Shown here: positions 1 to 7,158 of the stretch, piece after piece | Layout: each line of letters opens with the position of its first letter | Position numbering within the stretch: position 1 is the stretch's first letter | DNA from: CAYGZA01 sp964354135 | Lineage (GTDB): Bacteria; Planctomycetota; Planctomycetia; Pirellulales; Thermoguttaceae | Direction: 5' to 3' | Assembly (NCBI GenBank): GCA_964354135.1 | Contig: CAYGZA010000060.1 | Location: 1-24,278 of the forward strand | Length of the DNA stretch: 24,278 bases | Position numbers and translations under genes: made by a program | Notes under the pieces: model-generated | What the model was told of the DNA's origin: nothing | Databases searched by the model: none | What the model saw: the letters and a program-made list of their open reading frames with translations, nothing else

Positions 1-50
1 CAAGGCTCCCGCCGAGTCGCACTTCTGACCGCCAAACTCGCGTCTTCTGC

Positions 51-69
51 GAGGCTCGGCAGGAGCCTC
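51..69. repeat. Small GC-rich hairpin
   Basis: GAGGCTC at 51-57 pairs perfectly with GAGCCTC at 63-69 across a five-base loop. It lies just before a stronger hairpin at 70-99, so the two may form one structured 3' end for a gene left of the window. No run of T follows, so this is not a textbook intrinsic terminator. Confidence 0.35.
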
Positions 70-99
70 GCCCGCCCGGCACTAGCCCCCCGGGCGGGC
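70..99. terminator. Strong GC hairpin, possible terminator of an upstream gene
   Basis: GCCCGCCCGG at 70-79 pairs perfectly with CCGGGCGGGC at 90-99 around a ten-base loop. The ten-base-pair stem is all G and C. It lacks the T tract of a canonical intrinsic terminator, so it may only mark the 3' end of a transcript entering from the left. Confidence 0.35.
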
Positions 100-207
100 C
101 TAGTGGTCATTATCCCTCCCCCTGCCCACCTCGCAAGGGGAGTCACGCCCGCACGTAATCGGTCATGGCCCGTTGGCGTGGGCGTAGAGGGGGTGGCGGA
201 GCGCGGC

Positions 208-236
208 TTGGCTGATTCGGCCGGGGATGCTATCCT
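208..236 (+). promoter_or_regulatory. Candidate sigma70-like promoter for the tRNA gene
   Basis: TTGGCT (208-213) and TATCCT (231-236) are separated by 17 bases and lie about 50 bases before the tRNA. Each hexamer matches the housekeeping consensus at four of six positions. Spacing and position are right for a tRNA promoter, but the match is moderate and no other evidence is available. Confidence 0.35.
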
Positions 237-288
237 TTTGGGAACAGATGACAGATGTTCGTTCCGGGAGGAAAGCAGTTACAGCTTT

Positions 289-362
289 GGCGGCGTAGCT
301 CAGTTGGTTAGAGCAGCGGAATCATAATCCGCGTGTCGTAGGTTCGACTCCTACCGCCGCTA
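289..362 (+). tRNA. tRNA-Met (anticodon CAU)
   Basis: The 74 bases fold as a full cloverleaf. The acceptor stem GGCGGCG (289-295) pairs with CGCCGCT (355-361), with one G-U pair. The D arm reads GCTCAGTTGGTTAGAGC, the anticodon stem is GCGGA/TCCGC, and the T arm is GTAGG-TTCGACT-CCTAC. The anticodon loop ATCATAA puts CAT at positions 34-36. The discriminator base is A at 362 and CCA is not encoded. Elongator methionine is the likely identity. A CAU tRNA could instead be the isoleucine species whose C34 is modified to lysidine; the sequence alone does not settle this. The gene's 3' half is also the end of an antisense integrase relic, so it is a probable attachment site. Confidence 0.93.
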
Positions 363-628
363 CTGGAAGCGCGCAATAGGCGGTGCCCCCTTCACACCCT
401 GATTCAGGATAACGAGTTGCGCTCTCCGTTTGCGACCCCTTGCATGGGGGTGCGTGCTCTTGCTGCACCGGATTCTGCACCGCCCTTACAACCGCCTCCA
501 GGGCTTGCCCGAAGTCCTTCTCGGTGACCCGGAAGTAATGCTTGGCCGCCACACGGGCTCGGAGTTGCCGGCGCACGTGCATGGGGGAACGGTTTGGTCA
601 ACTCCGTCTCCCGGCGGCTACGGAGCGG
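322..628 (-). pseudogene. Decayed C-terminal end of a tyrosine integrase, ending inside the tRNA
   Basis: Reading leftward on the minus strand, pieces of a tyrosine recombinase C-terminus appear in shifting frames: LRSRRETEL-TKPFP near 590-625, then AGNSEPV near 560, then VAAKHYFRVTEKDF near 515-550. The Tyr of KHYF sits where the nucleophile lies in this family. The frame changes between the pieces, and residues expected between HV and GNS (a Trp among them) are missing, so the gene is dead. The tail VQNPVQQ...GVEPTTRGL is typical of planctomycete integrases. Its last residues are translated from the antisense strand of the tRNA, and the stop TCA/TGA at 322-324 overlaps the anticodon. This marks a former element integrated at the 3' end of the tRNA. 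No second attachment-site copy was seen in the window. Confidence 0.75.
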
Positions 629-639
629 TTACGTACGAG

Positions 640-930
640 CCTCGATGTCGCCAGCGTACCACCCAAAAGAACGGGTGGCCAATCTGTCATAAGAAACAGC
701 ATTTAAGTGCTGAGCTTTCAAGGGGTTGCACTTCGCGCGGGAAATGGGTTTTGCGGCTTTTTGGTCGTCGATGAGAATCTGGGGTGACTTGAGCTATTAA
801 GCGCCGTGTTCTCAATGACTTACGGCGCGGAATCTGGGGCCTTTCCACCTGGCGTGCCTCCGTTTCTTGTACCAGGTGTTATGAGAGTACGCTTTCGGGA
901 GCAGGCCAGGAGGGTTCTTGCGAGAACCGC
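640..930. other. Non-coding stretch between integrase relic and ferredoxin relic
   Basis: No reading frame here has a believable start, ribosome binding site and recognisable protein. Base composition is lower in GC than the neighbouring relics. Near the right edge GGTTCT (913-918) pairs with AGAACC (923-928), just beyond the stop of the minus-strand ferredoxin relic. That hairpin could be what remains of the relic's terminator. Confidence 0.5.
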
Positions 931-1314
931 TTAGCGGCCGTTGGCCAGGCGGTCCTCTTTGCCTTCGCCGGCCTCGACTCGGATGGCCGACTCGACAAGG
1001 AGGGCCCGGTGTTTGACGTTCATCGCCCGGCAGCGGGTCTGGCAGAGGCCGCAGCCGACGCAGCGGTCGGCCAGGACCACGGGGGCGAGAAAGCCGGTGT
1101 CGGCGATGGGGCGGCCCGACGGGTCGGCGATCGTGCCGACGCGCATGAACTCGATCGGGTCATATCCGGCAGCGTTGCACTCGTCGACGCAGAGCCGGCA
1201 TTCCTGGCGGCCGGCGTAAGGGAGACACGTTTGCCGATCGACGACGGCCAGCCCGATCCGCGTTGCCCGCTTTTCGTCGAGCGTGAGGGCCCGGATCGCG
1301 CCGGTCGGACAGAC
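931..1314 (-). pseudogene. 5'-truncated polyferredoxin (4Fe-4S protein), C-terminal 127 residues
   Basis: The minus strand encodes the C-terminus of an iron-sulfur electron-transfer protein. It begins inside a cluster motif (VCPTGAI, the last Cys of a CxxCxxCxxxCP set). It continues through a Cys-rich segment (CLPYAGRQECRLCVDEC) and a complete CVGCGLCQTRC motif, then stops with TAA at 931-933. Upstream the frame runs directly into antisense RHS sequence at about 1312, so the N-terminal part and the first three Cys of the broken cluster are gone. Intact relatives are polyferredoxins of the NapH/NosR-like type that pass electrons at the membrane. The intact apbE at 7455-8510 lies on the same strand beyond the RHS array, so both genes probably once formed one operon. 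No start codon with a ribosome site exists for the remnant. Confidence 0.75.
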
Positions 1315-1741
1315 CCGGCCGGCCGGGTTTACTATGTCCTCAACCCCCAAGGGGACCGCACCACGTTCACCTACGACGCCGCCGGCCGGCGCACGCTGGA
1401 GCAACTGGCCAACGGGACCCGGGCCTCCCAGACCTACGACGCGGCGGACCGCCTCACCTGGCGGGCCAACCTCAAGGCGGACGATTCGCTGGTTTCGAGC
1501 TTCAACTATAATTATGACAATGCCGACAACCGCACGGGGATGCTCGAAGGGGCCGGCGGCCGGGTCACCTGGACCTACGACGCCACGAACCAGTTGACCA
1601 ACGAGCGCCGCACGGTCGATAATGCCTATAATACGACCTTTGTCTACGACCCGGTGGGAAACCGGCTGGTCAAGAACGCCGATGGAAGCCTGACCACGTA
1701 CACGTACGACGCGGCGAACCAGCTCCAGACGAGTCGGGATG
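1312..1741 (+). repeat. Direct repeat, RHS copy in A (partner 4436-4865)
   Basis: By eye, 1312-1741 matches 4436-4865 with a constant offset of 3124 and only about three substitutions and no indels. The right edge is abrupt: after GTCGGGATG the copies diverge at many codon positions. The left edge coincides with the ferredoxin/RHS junction, where GACCCGG is shared. Such a short block of near-identity inside otherwise diverged genes suggests recent recombination or gene conversion. Confidence 0.9.
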
Positions 1742-1929
1742 TTACGGGCGTGACCACGTACACCTTCGATGCCAGCGGCAACCAGCGGATCGTGCAGGCC
1801 CCAAGTGGCGGGCTGACGACCTCCACCTGGGACTACGAGAACCAGATGACGCTCGTCCAGCTTTCCACGGGGGCCCGCGTGACCATGGCCTACAACGCCA
1901 ACAACCGCCGGGTGAGGAAGGAGGCGTAA
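1312..1929 (+). pseudogene. RHS/YD-repeat fragment A, upstream part (no N-terminus)
   Basis: This plus-strand segment encodes tandem YD repeats of an RHS shell (FTYDAAGRRT, FNYNYDNADNRT, FVYDPVGNRL, YTYDAANQL and so on), about 200 residues. It has no start of its own: the open frame extends left only into antisense ferredoxin sequence, so it is a fused, 5'-truncated piece. It ends in NNRRVRKEA and a TAA at 1927-1929, one base before the ATG of the downstream part. In continuous RHS proteins this point lies inside the shell just before the IWD...ETDGSG segment, so the protein is split, not finished. The first 430 bases are almost identical to RHS B. Translation of this piece is doubtful unless an upstream transcript supplies a start. 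Confidence 0.8.
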
Positions 1930-2062
1930 GATGGCCGTCACGAACTACATTTGGGACGAGCTGAGCGACAGCGTGCTCATGGAGACGGACGGCAGCGGCG
2001 CGACCACGGCCCTCTATACCCACGAGCCGGGGCCGTTCGGCGGACTGATCAGCGAGCGGCGG
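1820..2062 (+). repeat. Direct repeat, RHS copy in A (partner 7159-7401)
   Basis: This 243-base block matches 7159-7401 at a constant offset of 5339 with about 12 substitutions and no indels. Several substitutions are in third codon positions. It includes the stop/Shine-Dalgarno/start split. Both edges of the partner copy are abrupt, so fragment C is a piece cut out of a longer A-like gene. Confidence 0.9.
1918..1933 (+). promoter_or_regulatory. Internal Shine-Dalgarno and stop/start junction in RHS A
   Basis: AAGGAGG at 1918-1924 is a full-strength ribosome binding site six bases before ATG 1931, and the stop of the upstream frame (TAA, 1927-1929) lies between them. The same arrangement occurs in fragment C (7257-7272) although the copies differ elsewhere. 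It decides the start of the downstream reading frame and would allow coupled or independent translation of the C-terminal part. Confidence 0.65.
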
Positions 2063-2779
2063 GGCAACCAGTCGCGCTACTACCACTACGACGGCCTCGG
2101 CTCGACCCGCCAACTGACCGACGCCGCCGGCCAGACCACCGACACCTACCTCTACGACGCCTTCGGCACCACAATCCAGAGCACCGGCACCAGCGTGGTG
2201 CCGTACCACTTTGTGGGCCGCCTCGGCTACTACTTCGACCAAGACCTCTCAGAGTACTACGTCCGCGCCCGGCACTACGACCCCTTCCTCGGCCGCTGGC
2301 TGACCGAGGATCCGATTGGCTTCGCCAGCGGTCACCCGAACTTGTACCGATACGTAGGTAACAGGGCGGTGACCTTTGTCGACCCAAGCGGACGAATTCC
2401 GCCGGTCATTATAGTCGGAATTGTTGTTTTCCCGTTTCTCTGCGGCTGCAGGAGGAAACCCGAGCCGGCGCCCCAGCCGCCACCTCGGCCGCAACCTCCG
2501 CCGCCGATTCCACACCCGCCGACTCAACCCCCGCACCCCGGTGGCGGTCATAGACCTCCTCCTGAGGTCCCTCCATGGCTCATACCGTTGATACCCGGTG
2601 CGGAAGTGCCTCTGGGAGTGGCGGAACTTTGCGCGCGTGGGTTGGCGGCAAAAATTCTTATCATGAACGCGCTGAGGAACCAGTGCCTTAGGAACTCCAC
2701 ACCTGAGAATGAACGCAGACTGCGCGAAGCAGAACAGTACTTTGCTGCTTTGGAGGCTTGGTGTGAGCAAAATGAGTAA
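1931..2779 (+). CDS. RHS core C-terminus with variable tail A (possible toxin)
   Basis: This 282-residue protein starts at an ATG with a near-perfect Shine-Dalgarno. Residues 1-155 are the conserved end of an RHS shell: IWD and ETDGSG segments, YYHYDGLGSTRQLTDA, YVRARHYDP, YRYVGN and the closing DPSG at 151-154. The sequence then changes character. A hydrophobic stretch (VIIVGIVVFPFLCGC) is followed by a Pro-rich linker of about 45 residues and a helical, charged domain of about 75 residues. In RHS proteins the part after the DPxG motif is the variable toxic tail released from the shell. The tail here matches no toxin I recognise, so toxicity is inferred from position. It is followed after 93 bases by a membrane protein that could be its immunity partner. 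The secreted N-terminal part of an RHS protein is absent. Confidence 0.75.
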   Translation: MAVTNYIWDELSDSVLMETDGSGATTALYTHEPGPFGGLISERRGNQSRYYHYDGLGSTRQLTDAAGQTTDTYLYDAFGTTIQSTGTSVVPYHFVGRLGYYFDQDLSEYYVRARHYDPFLGRWLTEDPIGFASGHPNLYRYVGNRAVTFVDPSGRIPPVIIVGIVVFPFLCGCRRKPEPAPQPPPRPQPPPPIPHPPTQPPHPGGGHRPPPEVPPWLIPLIPGAEVPLGVAELCARGLAAKILIMNALRNQCLRNSTPENERRLREAEQYFAALEAWCEQNE

Positions 2780-2872
2780 CGTTTTTTCCGCGTAATGCGG
2801 ACGTGCAAGGAGGCATGTGAAAGGTTCATGCCGACCCATATTCATGACAGCCATGCGGTCGCGGAGAACCCG

Positions 2873-4015
2873 ATGGATTCCAGCGGGAGAGTGCCTGAGA
2901 AGGACGTGCTGCCTATCCAGCGCCGAGGGGTCTGTCTTGCCATCTTGGTGATTGCCACTATTGCCGTTGAAGTCCCAAAACTTGTTGCCTTCCTGCCCGA
3001 GGGCAGAGGTTGGGTCCTGGCTCGCGAGACTATGGTGTGCGGCCTGATGGCGGGCGTTCCTCTGCTGCTGGCACGAATCGCTCCAGAGGCTGCTGGTTTC
3101 GATAGGCAATGGGTTCCATCTGCCCGGTCACACTGGGGGTGGTTCTTGGGTATGCTCCTTCTCTTGTTCGTGGGTGGGGGAATTGCTACCTGGTTGTCGG
3201 GCGTCCCGAGGCCCAAGTTCTCTCCTTCGTACGAGTTGATTAGCCCGGCGACCATCTTGGTCGCTGGTGTCATCATAGTCTTGGTCGTCCCGATCGCAGA
3301 AGAGATCTTTTGGCGAGCCTACCTGCTCGAGCAATTGAGAAAACTCACCTACTCGAGCGTTGCGCTGCTGAGCCAGTCTTTCTTGTTCGCTTTGTCACAT
3401 GTGTCGCTTCTTCATCAGGGAGCGCGGTACTTGGTCGCGGTTTTCTGGTACGGCATGATACTCGGGATCTGGCGGATCAGATTCAGGAGCGTTCTTCCGC
3501 TGATGCTTGCGCACGTGATCCTTAACGTTTTCGCTCTCGGCGCAGCGCTGAAGAGTGAGTATGATTATGCAGCGCATCTCTGGTCAAAGCCTCATATCCG
3601 GCAGATCGACTCCCTGACAAGAGAGCCTATCCAGAAAGCAGTGCCGGCCATCATTGCGTTTCTCGCTGACCCTGATGAAGATGTGTGCAACCATGCTGTC
3701 CTGATGCTTATCACTCGTTACCGAGGCGATGCCGAGCCCTATCTTAAGGATGCTTTGGCGTCGAGCGACACGAAGATCATCAATGGAGTACTGTTTGTCA
3801 TCGACATGGCGCCATCGTTTGGTCTCAAACAGGAAGTGCGAAAAATTGCGTGGTCTACCGATGATCGCACTAGCCAGTTAGCAGCCACGCTCACGCTGCA
3901 TAGCCTTGGAGATGTCGAGGGTCTTCGGCAGATATCGCAAAGGCATCCCGACGAGACGGTGCGCCGTGCGGCGAAGTCTATCCTTCGACAACGAGAAGAG
4001 GTCCTGAATCCGTGA
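2873..4015 (+). CDS. CPBP-family intramembrane protease fused to HEAT-like repeats; candidate immunity protein
   Basis: Residues 1-235 are a multi-helix membrane domain with all three CPBP/Abi signatures: EEIFWR (E143, E144, R148), F172xxxH176 and H214xxxN218. This family comprises intramembrane endopeptidases related to CAAX prenyl proteases, and some members give self-immunity to bacteriocins. Residues about 245-380 form short helical pairs resembling HEAT repeats (AVPAIIAFLADPDEDVCNHA, then ETVRRAAKSIL). An ATG exists at 2795, but the start at 2873 is preferred: GGAG lies at a good distance, and the protein then begins just before the first helix (380 residues). The gene follows RHS tail A, is flanked by RHS sequence on both sides, and is less GC-rich than the RHS cores, as expected of a travelling immunity gene. 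That role is inferred from context. Confidence 0.8.
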   Translation: MDSSGRVPEKDVLPIQRRGVCLAILVIATIAVEVPKLVAFLPEGRGWVLARETMVCGLMAGVPLLLARIAPEAAGFDRQWVPSARSHWGWFLGMLLLLFVGGGIATWLSGVPRPKFSPSYELISPATILVAGVIIVLVVPIAEEIFWRAYLLEQLRKLTYSSVALLSQSFLFALSHVSLLHQGARYLVAVFWYGMILGIWRIRFRSVLPLMLAHVILNVFALGAALKSEYDYAAHLWSKPHIRQIDSLTREPIQKAVPAIIAFLADPDEDVCNHAVLMLITRYRGDAEPYLKDALASSDTKIINGVLFVIDMAPSFGLKQEVRKIAWSTDDRTSQLAATLTLHSLGDVEGLRQISQRHPDETVRRAAKSILRQREEVLNP

Positions 4016-4090
4016 CGATCGCAGACGGGAAAACGGGACATCACTGATTCGGACGGGAACAAACGCGCTGAACCGTGTTCTGCTGTGACA

Positions 4091-6142
4091 AATCCGTACA
4101 ACGAGCGGACCACCTGGACCTACGACGCGGCCGGCCGGTAAACGCTGCGGATCGATGCCCGGGCCAACTCCACCACGTACACGTTCGACGCCGCCAGTCG
4201 GGTGACGGGCCGCCTCTACCCCGATGGCTCGCGCGTGACGTTCGCCTACGATGCCCTGGGCAACCGCACCCAAATGGCGGGGCCCACCGGGACCTCGACG
4301 TACAGTTACGACACGCTCGGTCGGGTGCAGTCGGTGATTGACCCCGCCGGAAAGCGGACCACGTATGCCTACGACGCAGCCGGCCAGCGGGCCAGCCTGG
4401 TCAACCCCGACGGCGGGCGCGCGACGTTCACTTTTGACCCGGCCGGCCGGGTTTACTATGTCCTCAACCCCCAAGGGGACCGCACCACGTTCACCTACGA
4501 CGCCGCCGGCCGGCGCACGCTGGAGCAACTGGCCAACGGGACCCGGGCCTCCCAGACCTACGACGCGGCGGACCGCCTCACCTGGCGGGCCAACCTCAAG
4601 GCGGACGATTCGCTGGTTTCGAGCTTCAACTATAATTATGACAATGCCGACAACCGCACGGGGATGCTCGAAGGGGCCGGCGGCCGGGTCACCTGGACCT
4701 ACGACGCCACGAACCAGTTGACCAACGAGCGCCGCACGGTCGATAATGCCTATAACACGACCTTTGTCTACGACCCGGTGGGAAACCGGCTGGTCAAGAA
4801 CGCCGATGGGAGCCTGACCACGTACACGTATGACGCGGCGAACCAGCTCCAGACGAGTCGGGATGCCAGCGGGGTGACCACCTACACCTTCGACGCCAGC
4901 GGCAACCAGCAGGTCGTACAGTTGCCGACCGGGGCGCGGACCACCAACACGTGGGACTGCGAGAACCGCCTGACCCGTGTTGAGCCGCCCGAGGGTGCCG
5001 TGAACACGATGAGCTACGATCCCGACGGCTTGCGCGTGGAAAAGCAGGACTCCTCGGGCACGCACAAGTACCTGTGGGACGGGCAAATCCTGCTCCTGGA
5101 GTACGACGCCGCCGGCGCAATCCAGGCCGTGTACACCCACGAACCGGCCATTTATGGCGGTCTCGTGAGTGCGTGCCGCAAGAACGGCGCGGTGTGGGTT
5201 CCTATCTACCATCACTACGACGGCCTCGGCTCGACCCGCCAGTTGACCGACGCCGCCGGCCAGACCACCGACACCTACCTCTACGAAGCGTACGGCCAGC
5301 TCGTCCAGAGCACCGGCACGAGCGTGGTCCCGTACCACTTCGTCGGGCGCTCGGGGTACTACTTCGATGAGGAGTTGGCAGAGTACTACATCCGGGCGCG
5401 GCACTACGATCCGCGTCTCGCCCGCTGGCTGGCCGTTGATCCGATTGGGGCAGGCATCAATCCGTACCGCTACGTTGGCAACATGCCCTTGACCGCAGTA
5501 GACCCCTTTGGGTTGGCCACGGTCGTGTTCAAACCGGATGATGTTGCGGGCATGGCATGGACCGAATGCGGTGTTTTTGGTAGTGAACAAACCGAGATGT
5601 GGGCAGCCACGAGAGCTTGCGACTTCAAAGTAGAATGCAAATGTGCTCAGCACCACTGCAAGAAAGGCGAGTGCGTGGCAAAATGCGAGGCTTTCATTGA
5701 AGTTGCGCTCTATCTCTCTCCGGCGATGTGCAGTAAGCTGGGGAAGCCCGTTGACAAATCCTATGCGCACGAGCAACGTCACGTTATGAGCTGGATACAG
5801 TTTGCGATCAAGCTCAAGAAGATATTGGAGAAGGTTGAAAAGGACAGTGGTTGCCAGGCGAGCATGACGAAATGCAAACAGGTAGCTGAAGCGGGTAAAA
5901 AGTTTGCGAAAGAGAGATTTGAAGAATGGAAGAAGAATGAGCAGGCTCACAGCAATCCTCCTCCTTGTCCGAAGCCAAACGACCTCTCCTACGAACCACA
6001 AGGCACCATGCCGGCGAAGCCAACAGTGGTTATCAAGAACTGTACCGGGACTGGCCCCTGCCCAAAGGCGCCACCGCCAAAGCCTAACCCAGACGACAAG
6101 ACCCGTGGCCTGAACTCTGGTTGTGGTCAAGGTCGCTGCTAA
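4091..6142 (+). CDS. Orphan RHS protein B with HExxH metallopeptidase-like tail
   Basis: YD-repeat homology starts near 4091 (NPYNERTTWTYDAAGR), is broken by an in-frame TAA at 4139-4141, then stays open to 6142. The first available start after the stop is GTG 4202 (646 residues), without a convincing ribosome site. Numbered from it, residues 1-433 are RHS shell ending in DPFGL at 434-438. Residues 439-646 are a Cys- and Lys-rich tail with AHEQRHVMSW, an HExxH zinc-binding motif (H523, E524, H527), then a long Lys/Glu-rich helix and a Pro-rich end. HExxH followed by a helix of this kind is typical of zincin peptidases, which are a known effector class in polymorphic toxins. A possible third ligand is the His of NEQAHS about 55 residues on. 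There is no signal peptide or N-terminal carrier domain, so this is an orphan cassette. A lipoprotein gene follows. Confidence 0.8.
4139..4141 (+). other. In-frame TAA in RHS B
   Basis: The YD repeat reads ...DAAGR, stop, TLRIDARANSTTYTFDAASR... in one frame. At this place the repeats usually have a Lys or Arg codon, so a single A-to-T change (AAA to TAA) would explain it. It separates about 16 upstream repeat residues from the rest and confirms that the 5' end is decaying. Confidence 0.85.
4436..4865 (+). repeat. Direct repeat, RHS copy in B (partner 1312-1741)
   Basis: This is the second copy of the near-identical 430-base YD-repeat block described at 1312-1741. In B the homology to RHS continues on both sides. 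The block is therefore internal here but forms the left terminus of fragment A. Confidence 0.9.
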
Positions 6143-6194
6143 GGTGCTTTGTGCGTCTGACCCAACCCAACGTCGGCACGAAAGGGGTTCCACG

Positions 6195-6947
6195 ATGAGA
6201 GCTAAGTGCTTGGTTGCCTGCGGTCTTGTGGCGTTGCCGATCTTTGGGGCCTGTTCGCCTAATGGGCACCAGTTGGATATGGCATCTGCTCATGATCGCG
6301 ACAATTGCGCGGTCCAACGACACGACGAACTTCCGCACCCTCGTAATGACAATGAAGCTGTCACTTCAGAGGAGTATGCGGTTCTGAGAGCATTGTTCGA
6401 CCAATACGTGTTCGATTTGAGCGCCGCACAGCGTCTTCGCCGAAGGGAGAAGGATCCAGACTTGCTGACAATCGTTCCGTACACGTTACCTGATACAGAT
6501 GAACCGCCGGATGAGTTGTTTACGCACTTCCGGCAATGGCAACCGACGCTTCGCAGGACTACTTACGAGGCTTACCGGAAAAACAATGCACGCGCGCATC
6601 GACTGCGCGGGCAGCATCTACAACTCGCGTGTGGCCGTGGATTGCCTGATGAAGACGCAATGGTAAGGATGCTGGGCGGGCTGCCGCAAGAGGATCGGGA
6701 GAGCACTGTTCGCACGAATCTCCCGTGGGAAATGCTCACGGCTCTGAGGAACGAATTCCCGAATGCCAAAAGCGTCTTTCTTGTATCGCGGCCGGGCATC
6801 GACGAAACAGGAACGCAGGCTTTGCTCTATGTTCAACACATTGATGCGCGCGGTGCCGGCGAGTCTTGGAGCGACATGTTGCTCATGGTAAAGGAAAACG
6901 GCCAATGGGCAGTGAAAGGAACCGTTAGTGGAGGGATGGTTGAGTAG
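6195..6947 (+). CDS. Small exported lipoprotein, candidate immunity partner of RHS tail B
   Basis: The protein has 250 residues. The chosen ATG has AGGGG seven bases upstream and gives a lipoprotein signal: MRAKC, a hydrophobic run, and FGAC with C20 as the lipidation site. An earlier ATG at 6123 overlaps RHS B, lacks a good ribosome site and would bury the signal. The mature part is polar and mixed alpha/beta. It ends in a YVQHIDARGAGESWSDMLLMVKENGQWAVKG-like region, the pattern (LVYV...G.G...LL.KENG.W.V) of a widespread uncharacterised family of exported proteins. The gene lies 52 bases after the HExxH RHS tail and shares its lower GC content. An envelope lipoprotein would suit as a neutraliser of a peptidase, but this is inference from neighbourhood; the family is not known to me as immunity. 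Confidence 0.7.
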   Translation: MRAKCLVACGLVALPIFGACSPNGHQLDMASAHDRDNCAVQRHDELPHPRNDNEAVTSEEYAVLRALFDQYVFDLSAAQRLRRREKDPDLLTIVPYTLPDTDEPPDELFTHFRQWQPTLRRTTYEAYRKNNARAHRLRGQHLQLACGRGLPDEDAMVRMLGGLPQEDRESTVRTNLPWEMLTALRNEFPNAKSVFLVSRPGIDETGTQALLYVQHIDARGAGESWSDMLLMVKENGQWAVKGTVSGGMVE

Positions 6948-6953
6948 ACGGTC

Positions 6954-6985
6954 GGGTGGCACTGCTGGCTTCTCCGACAGTGCTG
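6954..6985. repeat. Imperfect hairpin repeat after the lipoprotein gene
   Basis: The sequence GGCACTGCTGGCTTCTCCG followed by ACAGTGCTGGC contains the pairable arms CACTG..GG and CC..CAGTG, plus a direct repetition of TGCTGGCTT. It starts a few bases after the stop at 6947. It resembles a dispersed hairpin repeat I recall from planctomycete genomes, and could also serve as a weak terminator. Confidence 0.35.
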
Positions 6986-7158
6986 GCTTGTTGCCGACAC
7001 CTTCAGACTTCTCGTAATCTTGGCGGCAATGCGTCCAACTCGAAACAAAGGATCGAAACGGGGACGCACCTAGTATTGGCAAGGTGGGGGAGTGTCGGGT
7101 AATGTTGGGGCGGCTGGGGTCAGAGCGAAGTCAGTCATTACTGAGGCTGAGGAACCCT

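Noticed and set aside
289..362. Identity as tRNA-Ile (lysidine, CAU) instead of Met
   Set aside because: Not excluded, but the overall arm sequences look more like an elongator methionine tRNA; the distinction needs a covariance-model score.
430..774. A 114-residue plus-strand frame beside the tRNA
   Set aside because: It is opposite the decayed integrase, whose conserved pieces are on the minus strand; composition and start are poor.
1009..1929. A single 306-residue plus-strand protein spanning ferredoxin antisense and RHS repeats
   Set aside because: Its first hundred residues are antisense of a clear Cys-motif ferredoxin relic; only the part after 1312 is RHS. It is a fusion of reading frames at a junction, not a domain combination.
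3878..6193. A 771-residue minus-strand frame opposite RHS B
   Set aside because: It mirrors the YD repeats, with repetitive Val/Gly/Arg-rich composition and no recognisable family; the plus strand is clearly the coding one.
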